DNA of 64,000 nt from positions 2,356,001 through 2,420,000 of the forward strand of contig JAAQVN010000001.1 of NCBI GenBank assembly GCA_011754535.1, in the 5' to 3' direction. The DNA comes from Enterobacter asburiae. GTDB taxonomy: Bacteria > Pseudomonadota > Gammaproteobacteria > Enterobacterales > Enterobacteriaceae. Made by a program: the position numbers and the translations under genes. Shown in pieces: positions 44,790 through 54,024 of the stretch. A model generated the notes under the pieces. The model worked only from the letters and a program-made list of their open reading frames with translations, was not told the origin of the DNA and did not search any database. Position 1 is the first letter of the stretch. Each line of letters opens with the position of its first letter.

Positions 44790-44918
44790 TTTATCGCCCG
44801 GCGGCGCCGCGCTTGCACCTCTGGCAAGACGGCGTCGCCTGTCATTTTTCTGCAATGGTTCTGTCATTTTCGTTTCGTAGACTTGCACGCGTCTAACGTG
44901 TTGTTACTGAAGAAAATT

Positions 44919-46508
44919 ATGAACCTAACGCAAATTTTTCGTCGTATTGCGCAGCGTATTATCCCTCGCCAGTTTGGCCTGCTGACGGGTATCTTCTGCA
45001 TCATTGGCCTTTTCTCCGCGCTGCAGCTCTCCTCATCCTTTCTGCTTAACGCCTCCCTGAAGGAAGCTCAGCGCAACGAACAGCAAAATCTGCTGGCGTA
45101 CCAGCAGCAGAACAAGCTGGATCTGGCGCGCGTCTCCCTGCTGGCAGCAAGCGATCTGCTCAACCGCTCCGGCGTCTGGTTTATGCAGGATAAAGAGACC
45201 GGCTCGGAAGGAAGCTGGCACAGCCTGATGGAGGAGGCGCAAAAGTCGCTGGCGGTTTCACAGCAGGCGTGGAAGGCCTGGCTGGCGCTCAGCCCGCAAA
45301 AAGATGAGGCGCTGATTAACAGCTACCAGCTTTTCTACGATGCCATTAAAGAGCAATCGGAAGCACTTGTCAGAACCAACTCGATTGATGCCTTCTTTGC
45401 CGTGCCGGCGCAGGCGTTTCAGACCGACTTTAACGACAACTACGCGCGCTACCAGCAGGCCAGCGAGAAGCAGGCGATGCAGGGGCGTCAGGCCCTGATG
45501 GCACAGCTCTCCGGTCTGCAAACGCTGTTCCTGCTGGCGCCTGTTCTGCTGCTCGCCATCGCCGTAGCGGTCTGGTTCGGCATGTCCCGTTGGGTGATTA
45601 CGCCGCTGCGTCGCCTGATTGCGCATATTAACCGGCTGGCGGCCGGGGATCTCTCCGGCACGCCGCCCGACGTTATGCGTTTTAACCGGGAGACCGGGCA
45701 GCTCAGCGACAGCGTTGCCACCATGCAGCGCGGCCTGCAGCAGCTGGTGACCCAGGTCAGCCACGCCACAGCCACGATGGTGGAGAACATTGGCTCCCTC
45801 GCGGAGGGAAACCAGAAGCTGTATCAGCAGTCGGCGCGTCAGGCAAAGGAGCTGGAGGAGGTGACAACGCATATCGCGGCGCTGGAAACCCACGTGGAAG
45901 GCAATACCGGCTATGCCCGGCTCGCCAGCTCGCGTGCGGATGAAGCGCGTCAGGCCGCGGTGGGCGGCGACCAGATGATGTCGACCGTGAATGCGTCCAT
46001 GCAGGCGATCGTCGAGCGATCTTCAGAGATGCGCGGGATCGTGGCGATGATAGACAGCGTAGCGTTTCAGACTAACATTCTGGCGCTGAACGCCGCCATT
46101 GAGGCCGCCCATGCCGGAAACCAGGGGCGCGGGTTTGCCGTCGTCGCGCGGGAAGTCGGGCTTTTGGCCAGAAAAAGCAGCCATTCGACGCAGACCATTC
46201 AGGAACTCATTAACCGCTCGCTGCAGGGCATTGAAGACGGTTCTCGTGCCGTTAACCTGATGGAAGAGAATCTGCAGCAGGTCACCGGTCTGGTGGGCAA
46301 TTTAAGCAGTTTGCTGAATGAAATCTCGACCGCCACGCTCAGTCAGGGAGAAAGTATTCACCAGATGACGCGCCAGCTTCAGGCGCTGAATCAGGTCTCC
46401 CGCCAGACGGATTTGCTGGTTTCTGACGCCTCGGAAGCCTCAGAACGCCTGCAAAAGCAGTCCGATCTTTTATTGCAGGCCGTTTCGCGTTTTCGTCTTA
46501 GCGCCTGA
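44919..46508 (+). CDS. Methyl-accepting chemotaxis protein
   Basis: 529-residue transmembrane chemoreceptor. TM1 is at about 20-42, a TarH-like four-helix periplasmic domain spans about 45-200, TM2 is at about 205-228, then HAMP and the signalling domain. The hairpin tip is IDSVAFQTNILALNAAIEAAHAGNQGRGFAVVAREV. The C-terminus ends RFRLSA, without the NWETF pentapeptide tether that recruits CheR and CheB in Tar and Tsr. Inserted between sad and glsB relative to E. coli. Ligand unknown. No FliA-type promoter was identified upstream. Confidence 0.9.
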   Translation: MNLTQIFRRIAQRIIPRQFGLLTGIFCIIGLFSALQLSSSFLLNASLKEAQRNEQQNLLAYQQQNKLDLARVSLLAASDLLNRSGVWFMQDKETGSEGSWHSLMEEAQKSLAVSQQAWKAWLALSPQKDEALINSYQLFYDAIKEQSEALVRTNSIDAFFAVPAQAFQTDFNDNYARYQQASEKQAMQGRQALMAQLSGLQTLFLLAPVLLLAIAVAVWFGMSRWVITPLRRLIAHINRLAAGDLSGTPPDVMRFNRETGQLSDSVATMQRGLQQLVTQVSHATATMVENIGSLAEGNQKLYQQSARQAKELEEVTTHIAALETHVEGNTGYARLASSRADEARQAAVGGDQMMSTVNASMQAIVERSSEMRGIVAMIDSVAFQTNILALNAAIEAAHAGNQGRGFAVVAREVGLLARKSSHSTQTIQELINRSLQGIEDGSRAVNLMEENLQQVTGLVGNLSSLLNEISTATLSQGESIHQMTRQLQALNQVSRQTDLLVSDASEASERLQKQSDLLLQAVSRFRLSA

Positions 46509-46572
46509 CGCAATACATTAGCCTCTGTTATACTCGCAGCCCGTTTTAGCCTGAGGGCAAGGAGCAATAAGA

Positions 46573-47499
46573 GTGGCTGCGGTCATCCATAATGAGATGC
46601 TGGACGAGATTCTGGCGCAGGTTCGTCCGTTATTGGGAAAGGGGAAGGTTGCCGACTATATACCGGCCCTTGCCTCGGTGAGCGGGAATAAGCTGGGCAT
46701 CGCTATCTGTACCATAGACGGACAGCGATACCAGGCCGGCGATGCGACTGAACGTTTCTCCATTCAGTCCATTTCTAAAGTGCTGAGTCTGGTCGCGGCG
46801 ATGCGCCAGTACGAGGAAGAGGAGATCTGGCAGCGCGTGGGGAAAGATCCGTCCGGCCAGCCTTTTAACTCACTGCTTCAGCTCGAAATCGAGCAGGGTA
46901 AACCGCGCAACCCCTTTATCAATGCCGGGGCGCTGGTGGTCTGCGATATGCTGCAAAGCCGCCTCAGCGCACCGCGTCAGCGAATGCTTGAGATCGTGCG
47001 TCAGCTCTCGGGCGTGGACGACATTGCCTATGATTCGGTGGTGGCGCGCTCGGAGTTTGAACACTCCGCCCGCAACGCGGCTATTGCCTGGCTGATGAAA
47101 TCCTTCGGCAATTTCCACAACGATGTGGCGACCGTGCTGCAAAACTACTTCCATTACTGCGCCCTGAAGATGAGCTGCGTTGAGCTGGCCCAGACGTTTC
47201 TGTTCCTTGCGCACCAGGGGCACGCGCCGCATCTCGATCAGGAGGTGGTTTCCCCGCTTCAGGCGCGTCAGGTCAATGCTCTGATGGCAACCAGCGGCAT
47301 GTATCAGAACGCCGGCGAGTTTGCCTGGCGGGTTGGCCTTCCGGCCAAATCGGGTGTTGGTGGCGGAGTGGTGGCGATTGTGCCGCATGAAATGGCGATT
47401 GCCGTCTGGAGCCCGGAGCTGGACGAAACGGGAAATTCACTTGCCGGCGTGGCAGTTCTGGAGAAGCTGACTCAACGTCTTGGACGTTCCGTATACTGA
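46573..47499 (+). CDS. glsB: Glutaminase GlsB (YneH)
   Basis: Cytoplasmic glutaminase converting glutamine to glutamate and ammonia. The 308-residue length is the same as E. coli GlsB2. The beta-lactamase-like catalytic pair Ser66 and Lys69 is in [12 protein letters not shown], and [11 protein letters not shown] and [31 protein letters not shown] are conserved. The start is GTG behind AAGGAG. It overlaps yneG by one base. Confidence 0.95.
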   Translation: MAAVIHNEMLDEILAQVRPLLGKGKVADYIPALASVSGNKLGIAICTIDGQRYQAGDATERFSIQSISKVLSLVAAMRQYEEEEIWQRVGKDPSGQPFNSLLQLEIEQGKPRNPFINAGALVVCDMLQSRLSAPRQRMLEIVRQLSGVDDIAYDSVVARSEFEHSARNAAIAWLMKSFGNFHNDVATVLQNYFHYCALKMSCVELAQTFLFLAHQGHAPHLDQEVVSPLQARQVNALMATSGMYQNAGEFAWRVGLPAKSGVGGGVVAIVPHEMAIAVWSPELDETGNSLAGVAVLEKLTQRLGRSVY

Positions 47500-47861
47500 T
47501 GTCTGACCTGGATCCTCTCTTTTCCCGCCTGGCGCGATCGACGTTTCGCTCGCGCTTTCGACTGGGCAATAAGGAACGGCAGTACTGCTGGGACAAAGGC
47601 CCCGAAACCATTGACCAGCATGCCGCCGATTTTGTCGCTAAACGCCTTGCACCGGCGCAGCCCGCAAACGACGGTAAGCAGACGCCCATGCGCGGCCATC
47701 CGGTGTTTATCGCCCAGCATGCCACCGCGACCTGCTGTCGGGGTTGTCTGGCAAAATGGCATAACATTCCCCAGGGCGTGCAGCTGAGCGCGCAGCAGCA
47801 GCACTATATCGTCAACGTTATCCGCCACTGGCTGGTGATACAGATGAACGCCCAAAAATGA
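47499..47861 (+). CDS. yneG: YneG, DUF4186 protein
   Basis: 120-residue protein close to E. coli YneG. A conserved HATATCCRGCLAKWH motif with three Cys and two His suggests metal binding. Function unknown. Translationally coupled to glsB. Confidence 0.9.
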   Translation: MSDLDPLFSRLARSTFRSRFRLGNKERQYCWDKGPETIDQHAADFVAKRLAPAQPANDGKQTPMRGHPVFIAQHATATCCRGCLAKWHNIPQGVQLSAQQQHYIVNVIRHWLVIQMNAQK

Positions 47862-48041
47862 TATTTAATGCGTTCTGCTCTTAACGCCATCGGGCATTCC
47901 AGCCTCGCGCCCGGCTGGCGGACGAGCAAATCGTCATAACGCATTGACGTAAAAATGGATAGCGGCTTAACAGGATGTCGAACACTGACAATGTCTCTGT
48001 TTAAGCTACGCTTTGAGTAACGCTTTACGTCAGGAGACATT

Positions 48042-49007
48042 ATGAAAGCACCTGCAACACCTGAAAATGAAATGGACAGACTTAACGCGCTGCGCGAATC
48101 GGGTCTGCTTGAGATTGACAGTTCCCCGGCGTTTGACCGCTTAACGCGTCTGGCAAAGCGCTTTTTCCAGGTACCGCTGGCAATGGTCAACCTTATTGAT
48201 GAGCATACGCTGATCGTTAAGTCGGCTGATGGGCAGGCACCCGGTTCCGTTCCGCGTAATATCTCATTTTGTGGTCATACCATCCTCACCGAAGCACCGC
48301 TAATTGTGGGGGATATGCTTCAGGACGATCGTTTTGCAGATAACCCGCTGGTGGCCGGCGAACCTCGTGTGCGGTTTTACGCAGGCTTTCCGCTGCGCCT
48401 GCGCAACGGCGCAAGCGTTGGCTCGCTTTGCCTGATTGACTACGCACCGCGGGAGTTCTCAGCGGCCGATCTCGCCGTGCTGGGGGATTTGGGCGCGCTT
48501 GCTGAAGACGAGTTTGCAGCAATCAGCGCGGCGACCACCGATGAATTGACCGGATTATTCAACCGACGGGGCTTTAACCAGCTCGTGCGCTTCACGCTCT
48601 CCATAGCCCGACGCCGGGCTGAGCCGTTAACGCTCGGCTGGCTGGATCTGGATCGGTTTAAGGAAATTAACGATCGTTACGGGCACGAAGAGGGGGATAA
48701 GGCTTTAAAAACCATGGCGCAGTTGATGCGCACCTCTTTCCGCGAAGCGGATCTGCTGGTTCGTTTCGGCGGCGATGAGTTTGCCGTGCTCTTTGCCGAT
48801 ACGGATGAGAAGGGCGCGTGGATTGCCATGCAGTATCTCGCCGAGCAGGTTGAAAACTACAATGCGCGCAAGCTACATCCGTGGTCGCTTATGTTCTCCT
48901 GGGGGCTCAGCGAATTCGATCATAACAGCAACGACCTGCAGCAGTGGCTCAAAGATGCCGATGAAAAAATGTATGCCATGAAGCAGCAGCGGCAGCGGGC
49001 CAGGTAA
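48042..49007 (+). CDS. GAF-GGDEF diguanylate cyclase
   Basis: 321-residue soluble enzyme expected to make c-di-GMP from GTP. A GAF sensor domain covers about 22-160 (FQVPLAMVNLIDEHTLIVKSADG) and a GGDEF domain about 165-320. The active-site loop is intact (RFGGDEFAVLF), and the inhibitory I-site RxxD (READ) lies five residues before it, so product inhibition is predicted. E. coli has the membrane-bound yneF at this position; this is a different architecture, so a replacement. Confidence 0.9.
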   Translation: MKAPATPENEMDRLNALRESGLLEIDSSPAFDRLTRLAKRFFQVPLAMVNLIDEHTLIVKSADGQAPGSVPRNISFCGHTILTEAPLIVGDMLQDDRFADNPLVAGEPRVRFYAGFPLRLRNGASVGSLCLIDYAPREFSAADLAVLGDLGALAEDEFAAISAATTDELTGLFNRRGFNQLVRFTLSIARRRAEPLTLGWLDLDRFKEINDRYGHEEGDKALKTMAQLMRTSFREADLLVRFGGDEFAVLFADTDEKGAWIAMQYLAEQVENYNARKLHPWSLMFSWGLSEFDHNSNDLQQWLKDADEKMYAMKQQRQRAR

Positions 49008-49090
49008 CATAACAAAACCGTATGGCCGTTTCGTTTGCGTTAATAAAATGTTAAATGCAAAGTGAGGGTATTCAACGTAAGGACTCAACA

Positions 49091-49618
49091 ATGAATACCC
49101 CACTGCAAATTAAAATCCTCACCCGGGACGATATTCTCACCCATCTTGATGCGCTGTCCGAAATCCTCGAAAACTGCGTTAACGGCGGCGCATCCGTCAG
49201 CTTCATGCTGCCTTTTAGCCCGGAAAAGGCCCGTTCATTCTGGCTCAGAATAGCTGACAGCGTAGGGCGCAACGAGCGCGTTGTGCTGGCCAGTATCGAT
49301 CCGCAGGAGGGCGTTATCGGCACGGTGCAATTGATTACCGACCAGCCGGAAAACCAGCCACACCGTGCGGATGTGGCAAAGCTGCTGGTTCATGAAAAGG
49401 CTCGGCGTAAAGGAGCCGCAATGGCGCTGATGGAAGCGCTGGAGGCTGAGGCCCGGTCAAGAGACATTTCGGTTCTGGTGCTCGATACCTCCACCGGCAG
49501 CGGCGCGGAAACCTTCTACCAGCGTGCCGGCTGGCAAAAGGTCGGTGAGATCCCACGCTACGCCCTGATGCCGGACGGCGCCATGACGGCCACGTCGGTG
49601 TTCTATAAATTCCTGTAA
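49091..49618 (+). CDS. GNAT-family N-acetyltransferase
   Basis: 175 residues, single GNAT domain. HRADVAKLLVHEKARRKGAAMALMEALE carries the acetyl-CoA loop, and AETFYQRAGWQKVGEIPRYAL is the C-terminal block. Resembles small-molecule or antibiotic acetyltransferases; the substrate is not known. The ATG at 49091 follows AAGGA; the upstream open frame is not conserved. Confidence 0.85.
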   Translation: MNTPLQIKILTRDDILTHLDALSEILENCVNGGASVSFMLPFSPEKARSFWLRIADSVGRNERVVLASIDPQEGVIGTVQLITDQPENQPHRADVAKLLVHEKARRKGAAMALMEALEAEARSRDISVLVLDTSTGSGAETFYQRAGWQKVGEIPRYALMPDGAMTATSVFYKFL

Positions 49619-49683
49619 TTATTTCACAACCACGCCCGGGATTGATCGAAACAGGGTTTCTGGTCGTAAAGTTTTGATAAGTT

Positions 49684-49694
49684 ATTGTACCAAT
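49684..49694. promoter_or_regulatory. Possible ExuR-type operator before uxaB
   Basis: ATTGTACCAAT is an imperfect dyad 41 bp before the uxaB start and resembles the ATTGGTA/TACCAAT half-sites of hexuronate-regulon operators. Confidence 0.3.
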
Positions 49695-49734
49695 CTTATC
49701 AGGCTGTATGACTAATCATAAAAGGAACCCCCTT

Positions 49735-51186
49735 GTGAACACGCTCAACCGTCGTGATTTTCCCGGTGCGCAGTACCCCGAACGCATCATTCAGTTTGGT
49801 GAAGGCAATTTCCTGCGTGCGTTTGTCGACTGGCAAATTGACCTCTTGAATGAACATACCGATCTCAACGCCGGTGTGGTTATCGTTCGTCCTATTCAGA
49901 GCGACTTCCCGCCTTCGCTAAGCACACAGGATGGGTTGTACACCACCATCATTCGTGGCCTGAATGAGCAGGGCGAAGAGGTGAGCGACGCTCGACTTAT
50001 CCGCTCCGTTAACCGTGAAATCAGCGTCTACGACGAATACGACGCATTTCTTAAGCTGGCCCACAACCCGGATATGCGCTTTGTTTTCTCGAACACCACC
50101 GAAGCCGGCATCAGCTACCACGCGGGGGATAAGTTCGACGATGCCCCTGCGGTGAGCTATCCGGCGAAGCTGACGCGGCTGCTGTTTGAGCGCTTTAGCC
50201 ACTTCAATGGCGCGCCTGACAAAGGCTGGGTCATCATTCCGTGTGAACTGATTGACTACAACGGTGACGCATTGCGTGAACTCGTGTTGCGCTATGCGCA
50301 GGAGTGGACGCTGCCTGCCGCCTTTATCCAGTGGCTGAACGAGGCGAACAGCTTCTGCTCAACGCTGGTTGACCGCATCGTGACCGGTTATCCGCGCGAC
50401 GAAGCGGCCACGCTGGAGGCTGAGTTGGGGTATCACGACGGGTTTCTGGATACGGCTGAACATTTCTATCTGTTTGTCATTCAGGGGCCTGAATCTCTTG
50501 CCCGCGAGCTGCGCCTGGATCAGTATCCGCTAAACGTGCTAATCGTGGACGACATCAAGCCCTACAAAGAGCGCAAAGTCGCCATCCTGAACGGTGCGCA
50601 CACGGCGCTGGTGCCGGTGGCATTCCAGGCCGGGCTGGATACGGTGGGCGAGGCGATGAACGATGCAGCGATCTGCGCATTTGTCGAAAAAGCGATTTAT
50701 CACGAGATAGTCCCGGTCCTCGATCTGCCCCGTGACGAGCTGGAATCTTTCGCCAGCGCGGTGACAGGGCGCTTCCGGAACCCCTACATCAGACACCAGC
50801 TGCTTTCCATTGCGCTCAATGGCATGACCAAGTATCGCACGCGTATTCTTCCGCAGCTGCTGGCGGGGCAGAAGGCAGTGGGAAAATTACCCGCACGTTT
50901 GACGTTTGCCCTGGCTGCACTGATCGCATTTTATCGCGCGGAGCGTAACGGGGAGAGCTACCCGGTGCAGGATGATGCGTTCTGGCTGGAACGGTATCAA
51001 CAGCTATGGGCGCAGCATCGCGATAATCAGATCGCTACCCGTGAACTGGTGCACGCCGTGCTGAGCGAGGAAGCGCACTGGGAGCAGGACCTGACGAAGT
51101 TGGATGGTCTCGTCGACCAGGTAACGCTCGATCTTGATGCCATTCTGCTGAAGGGTATGCGCGCGGCGGTGAAGCCGCTTTGCTAA
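49735..51186 (+). CDS. uxaB: Altronate oxidoreductase (tagaturonate reductase) UxaB
   Basis: NAD-dependent mannitol-dehydrogenase-family enzyme that reduces D-tagaturonate to D-altronate in galacturonate catabolism. It is almost collinear with E. coli UxaB ([40 protein letters not shown]). The GTG at 49735 behind AAGGA gives 483 residues, the E. coli length; the ATG at 49708 would add nine. Confidence 0.95.
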   Translation: MNTLNRRDFPGAQYPERIIQFGEGNFLRAFVDWQIDLLNEHTDLNAGVVIVRPIQSDFPPSLSTQDGLYTTIIRGLNEQGEEVSDARLIRSVNREISVYDEYDAFLKLAHNPDMRFVFSNTTEAGISYHAGDKFDDAPAVSYPAKLTRLLFERFSHFNGAPDKGWVIIPCELIDYNGDALRELVLRYAQEWTLPAAFIQWLNEANSFCSTLVDRIVTGYPRDEAATLEAELGYHDGFLDTAEHFYLFVIQGPESLARELRLDQYPLNVLIVDDIKPYKERKVAILNGAHTALVPVAFQAGLDTVGEAMNDAAICAFVEKAIYHEIVPVLDLPRDELESFASAVTGRFRNPYIRHQLLSIALNGMTKYRTRILPQLLAGQKAVGKLPARLTFALAALIAFYRAERNGESYPVQDDAFWLERYQQLWAQHRDNQIATRELVHAVLSEEAHWEQDLTKLDGLVDQVTLDLDAILLKGMRAAVKPLC

Positions 51187-51193
51187 TCACGTG

Positions 51194-51211
51194 ACCCGGC
51201 TTCGGCCGGGT
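51194..51211 (+). terminator. Intrinsic terminator-like hairpin after uxaB
   Basis: ACCCGGC (51194-51200), TTCG loop, GCCGGGT (51205-51211), followed by a short TTAAAC. The stem with its stable tetraloop is good but the U-tract is weak. Confidence 0.7.
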
Positions 51212-51386
51212 TTAAACAGGTATTGCTTTAGTTACAACATACTATTTGCCATTACTTAAAAAACAGATGCAGCACCGTGCGGTTTACGTTCTTCAGATGA
51301 GAAAATGCAATGTTCCGTTAACATGCTTGCAACCGTGACGGGGATCACGTTTAATAGCCACGCTCTTTTCTTGCCTGAAACTCACT

Positions 51387-52301
51387 ATGATCGTTCGTCC
51401 TAAACAGCACTGGCTACAACTGATTTTTGTCTGGCATGGTTCGGTACTTCCTAAAATCTATACCCGACTGCTGCTCAACTTCCTGCTTTCTATCGCCGTT
51501 ATTCTGATGCTGCCGTGGTATACCTCACTCGGCATCAAATTTACCGTGGCACCGTTTAGCATTCTCGGCGTGGCAATTGCTATCTTTCTGGGTTTCAGAA
51601 ACAACGCCTGTTATTCGCGCTACGTTGAGGCTCGCCTGCTCTGGGGGCAACTGATGATAGCGGCACGCTCGCTGTTTCGCGAGGTAAAAAACACCTTGCC
51701 TGACGATAAGCACCTGGGGGAGTTTGTCCGCCTGCAGATCGCCTTTGCCAACTGCCTGCGCATGACCCTGCGCCGGGATATGGATGCTGAGCAGCTCTCT
51801 CGCTATCTGGCTCCGGACGTTTTACATCAGGTAATGGGCGCCAACTCGCCGGCGAACCGTATTTTACTGATCATGGGGGAGTGGCTGGCCGTACGGCGGC
51901 GTAACGGGCTACTCTCAGACATCCTGTTCCACAGCCTGAACAACCGTCTGAACGATATGTCCATCGTCCTTTCCGGGTGCGAGCGCATTGCGACAACGCC
52001 AGTGCCGTTTGCCTATACGCTGATTTTGCACCGCACGGTGTATCTCTTCTGCATCATGCTGCCGTTCGCGCTGGTTGTGGACTTGCACTACATGACGCCG
52101 TTTGTGTCGGCGCTGATCTCCTACACCTTTATCTCGCTGGATACCCTGGCAGAAGAGCTGGAAGACCCGTTTGGCACAGAAGATAACGACCTGCCGCTGG
52201 ACGCCATCTGTAACATGATGGAACGCGATCTGCTGCAGATGAACGATGAAGAGAACATTCCGGAAAGGCTGATGCCGGATAAGCACTATCAGCTGACCTG
52301 A
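51387..52301 (+). CDS. yneE: YneE, bestrophin-like channel protein
   Basis: 304-residue inner-membrane protein of the bestrophin/UPF0187 family, close to E. coli YneE (LLLNFLLSIAVILMLPWYTSLGIKFT, GFRNNACYSRYVEARLLWGQLM, EELEDPFGTEDNDLPLDAICNMME). Bacterial bestrophins form pentameric cation-selective channels; the role here is unproven. Overlaps a convergent GNAT gene by 13 bp. Confidence 0.92.
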   Translation: MIVRPKQHWLQLIFVWHGSVLPKIYTRLLLNFLLSIAVILMLPWYTSLGIKFTVAPFSILGVAIAIFLGFRNNACYSRYVEARLLWGQLMIAARSLFREVKNTLPDDKHLGEFVRLQIAFANCLRMTLRRDMDAEQLSRYLAPDVLHQVMGANSPANRILLIMGEWLAVRRRNGLLSDILFHSLNNRLNDMSIVLSGCERIATTPVPFAYTLILHRTVYLFCIMLPFALVVDLHYMTPFVSALISYTFISLDTLAEELEDPFGTEDNDLPLDAICNMMERDLLQMNDEENIPERLMPDKHYQLT

Positions 52302-52837
52302 CGGGCGTTCCACTCGTCGCGGGTGATCTCCCACAGTTCGGAGTCCAGCATCCCGCTGACGTAGGCTTTCTTTTCCGTTCTGATAAGCCGCATGCCGCTG
52401 CTGTCTGAAATACGACGGGAGCGGCTGTTCGCGGCGGCCTTCGGCGCCCGCAAAACGGGTTTGTTCAGCGTATTAAACCAGTAATCCGTCGCCGCAATGC
52501 TGGCCTCACGCATATACCCCTGTCCCTGAAACTCCGGCGCCAGCCAGAATCCGCGGTTATTATCGTCAACGTCGTACAGGCAGATAATCCCCATCAACTC
52601 ATCCGGCACCTCGCGACGGCGGATGCTCCAGAACCAGGCAATCCCTTTTGCCATATCCGGCAGCGCGACGTTGTTGACATAATTTTCCGCGCCGTTATCC
52701 GGGTAGGGCCAGGGCACTGTAGAGACCATATAGCGGACAATCTCCCAACGCGGATACAGCTTTTGAATCTGAACCGCATCTTCGGCAACCAGCGGTTTCA
52801 GCAGGAGACGTTCTGTCGTGAGTGTCGGTATCGTCAT
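52289..52837 (-). CDS. RimJ/RimL-type GNAT acetyltransferase
   Basis: 182 residues starting MTIPTLTTERLLLKPLVAEDA, the RimJ/RimL-family opening. GFWLAPEFQGQGYMREA is the acetyl-CoA-binding loop. The substrate could be a protein N-terminus or small molecule. Divergent from another GNAT gene. First gene of the accessory block between yneE and tam. Confidence 0.85.
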   Translation of the reverse strand: MTIPTLTTERLLLKPLVAEDAVQIQKLYPRWEIVRYMVSTVPWPYPDNGAENYVNNVALPDMAKGIAWFWSIRRREVPDELMGIICLYDVDDNNRGFWLAPEFQGQGYMREASIAATDYWFNTLNKPVLRAPKAAANSRSRRISDSSGMRLIRTEKKAYVSGMLDSELWEITRDEWNARQVS

Positions 52838-52955
52838 CTGCGGATCTCCATATTTAAGCGTTATGTTTTTGTTTGCGTTCTGGTATTTTCACCTTAGCAG
52901 CACTCTATCCCAGGGAGAGCCCTTTCCCATACTACTAACAATTGCAGAGGTCAGC

Positions 52956-53426
52956 ATGGTATTAAGACGGGCCAACTCCCAGGAAGCCGAAATACTCTGG
53001 AATATACGCAATCAGGCGATTCGTCACGGCTGCAAAACCAGCTACGACGCTGACGTGATTGCACGCTGGACGCCGGATCTGATGCCCGAGCATTACCGTC
53101 AAACGATCATTCAATACCCTTTTTACGTGGTGGAAGACGAGAAGGGCGTCATTGCGGCAACCGGCTACCTGGATCTTGATACCCATTGCCTGGAGGCCAT
53201 ATTCACCTTTCCCTCAGCCACCGGGAGAGGCATGGCGACCCGGATTATCAAGGCGCTTACAAACGAGGCGCGCAGTCGGGGAATCACCCGCCTGAGGCTT
53301 GATGCAACGCCTAACGCCCAGTCCTTTTATCAGAAACTGGGGTTTGTGACGCTGCGCGAAAACTATCATCACTCGCGTATGGCGGGGGCTGATTTACGCT
53401 GTTTTGAAATGGCAATCGACTTGTAA
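52956..53426 (+). CDS. GNAT-family N-acetyltransferase
   Basis: 156 residues. AIFTFPSATGRGMATRIIKALTNEA is the acetyl-CoA loop and AQSFYQKLGFVTLRE the C-terminal block. The ATG at 52956 behind GAGG was chosen; the 46-codon upstream frame is hydrophobic and unlike the family. Followed 12 bp later by a second GNAT gene, likely one transcript. Confidence 0.83.
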   Translation: MVLRRANSQEAEILWNIRNQAIRHGCKTSYDADVIARWTPDLMPEHYRQTIIQYPFYVVEDEKGVIAATGYLDLDTHCLEAIFTFPSATGRGMATRIIKALTNEARSRGITRLRLDATPNAQSFYQKLGFVTLRENYHHSRMAGADLRCFEMAIDL

Positions 53427-53438
53427 TGTGAGGAACGC

Positions 53439-53879
53439 ATGGCTGTCACGGTAAGACCTCTCCGCGAAGACGACTATTCCCAGTGGCGACCGCTGTGGGA
53501 TGGCTATACCCATTTTTATGATTGCTACCTTGACGAGCCCGTCACCGCATCGACATGGGAAAGGGCGCTCTCAGCGCATTCTCCGATGTTCTGCCGCGTG
53601 GTAGAGAAAGACGAAAAGGTCATCGGTTTCGCAATGTGTGTTCTTCACGAAGGAACCTGGTCAACCGTGCCCATTTGCTATCTGGAAGATCTGTTTGTTG
53701 ATGCCGACGAACGCGGCGCGGGAGCGGGTAAGGCGCTTATTGATGCCCTGATAGCGGAAGGCAAGCGTGAAGGGTGGTCAAAACTTTACTGGGTCACCCG
53801 GGAGAACAATCCGGCACGTAAACTCTACGATCGATACGGTGACGCTGACGATTACGTCCGCTATCGAATCTCTCTGTAA
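53439..53879 (+). CDS. GNAT-family N-acetyltransferase
   Basis: 146 residues. YLEDLFVDADERGAGAGKALIDALIAEG carries the acetyl-CoA motif and LYWVTRENNPARKLYDRYGD the C-terminal one, as in diamine-acetyltransferase-like GNATs. Substrate unknown. Follows the previous gene by 12 bp, behind GAGG. Confidence 0.87.
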   Translation: MAVTVRPLREDDYSQWRPLWDGYTHFYDCYLDEPVTASTWERALSAHSPMFCRVVEKDEKVIGFAMCVLHEGTWSTVPICYLEDLFVDADERGAGAGKALIDALIAEGKREGWSKLYWVTRENNPARKLYDRYGDADDYVRYRISL

Positions 53880-53897
53880 GGCAACAGCGCCTGTGTT

Positions 53898-53966
53898 TGT
53901 ATCACACTGTATCTGCATACCGGATACATACGCAGGCTTGCAATAAACCCGCTTTCGCACATATCC
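53898..53966 (+). promoter_or_regulatory. Two-block control region of the hydrolase-TCS operon
   Basis: TGTATC occurs at 53898 and again 10 bp later at 53908. The second copy reads TGTATCTGC and forms an inverted repeat with GATACA at 53923-53928 (N9). Block two, CGCTTTCGCACATATCC, is at 53950-53966, exactly 42 bp from the second TGTATC. The same blocks at the same spacing precede dipZ. Probable binding site of the encoded response regulator. Confidence 0.6.
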
Positions 53967-54024
53967 GCTATACATTGCAGTGTTGTTATATCCCCGTGAA
54001 TTGTACTCAACCGGAGATACCAAC

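Noticed and set aside
44790..44918. FliA (sigma-28) promoter for the chemoreceptor
   Set aside because: No TAAA-N15-GCCGATAA-like sequence was found.
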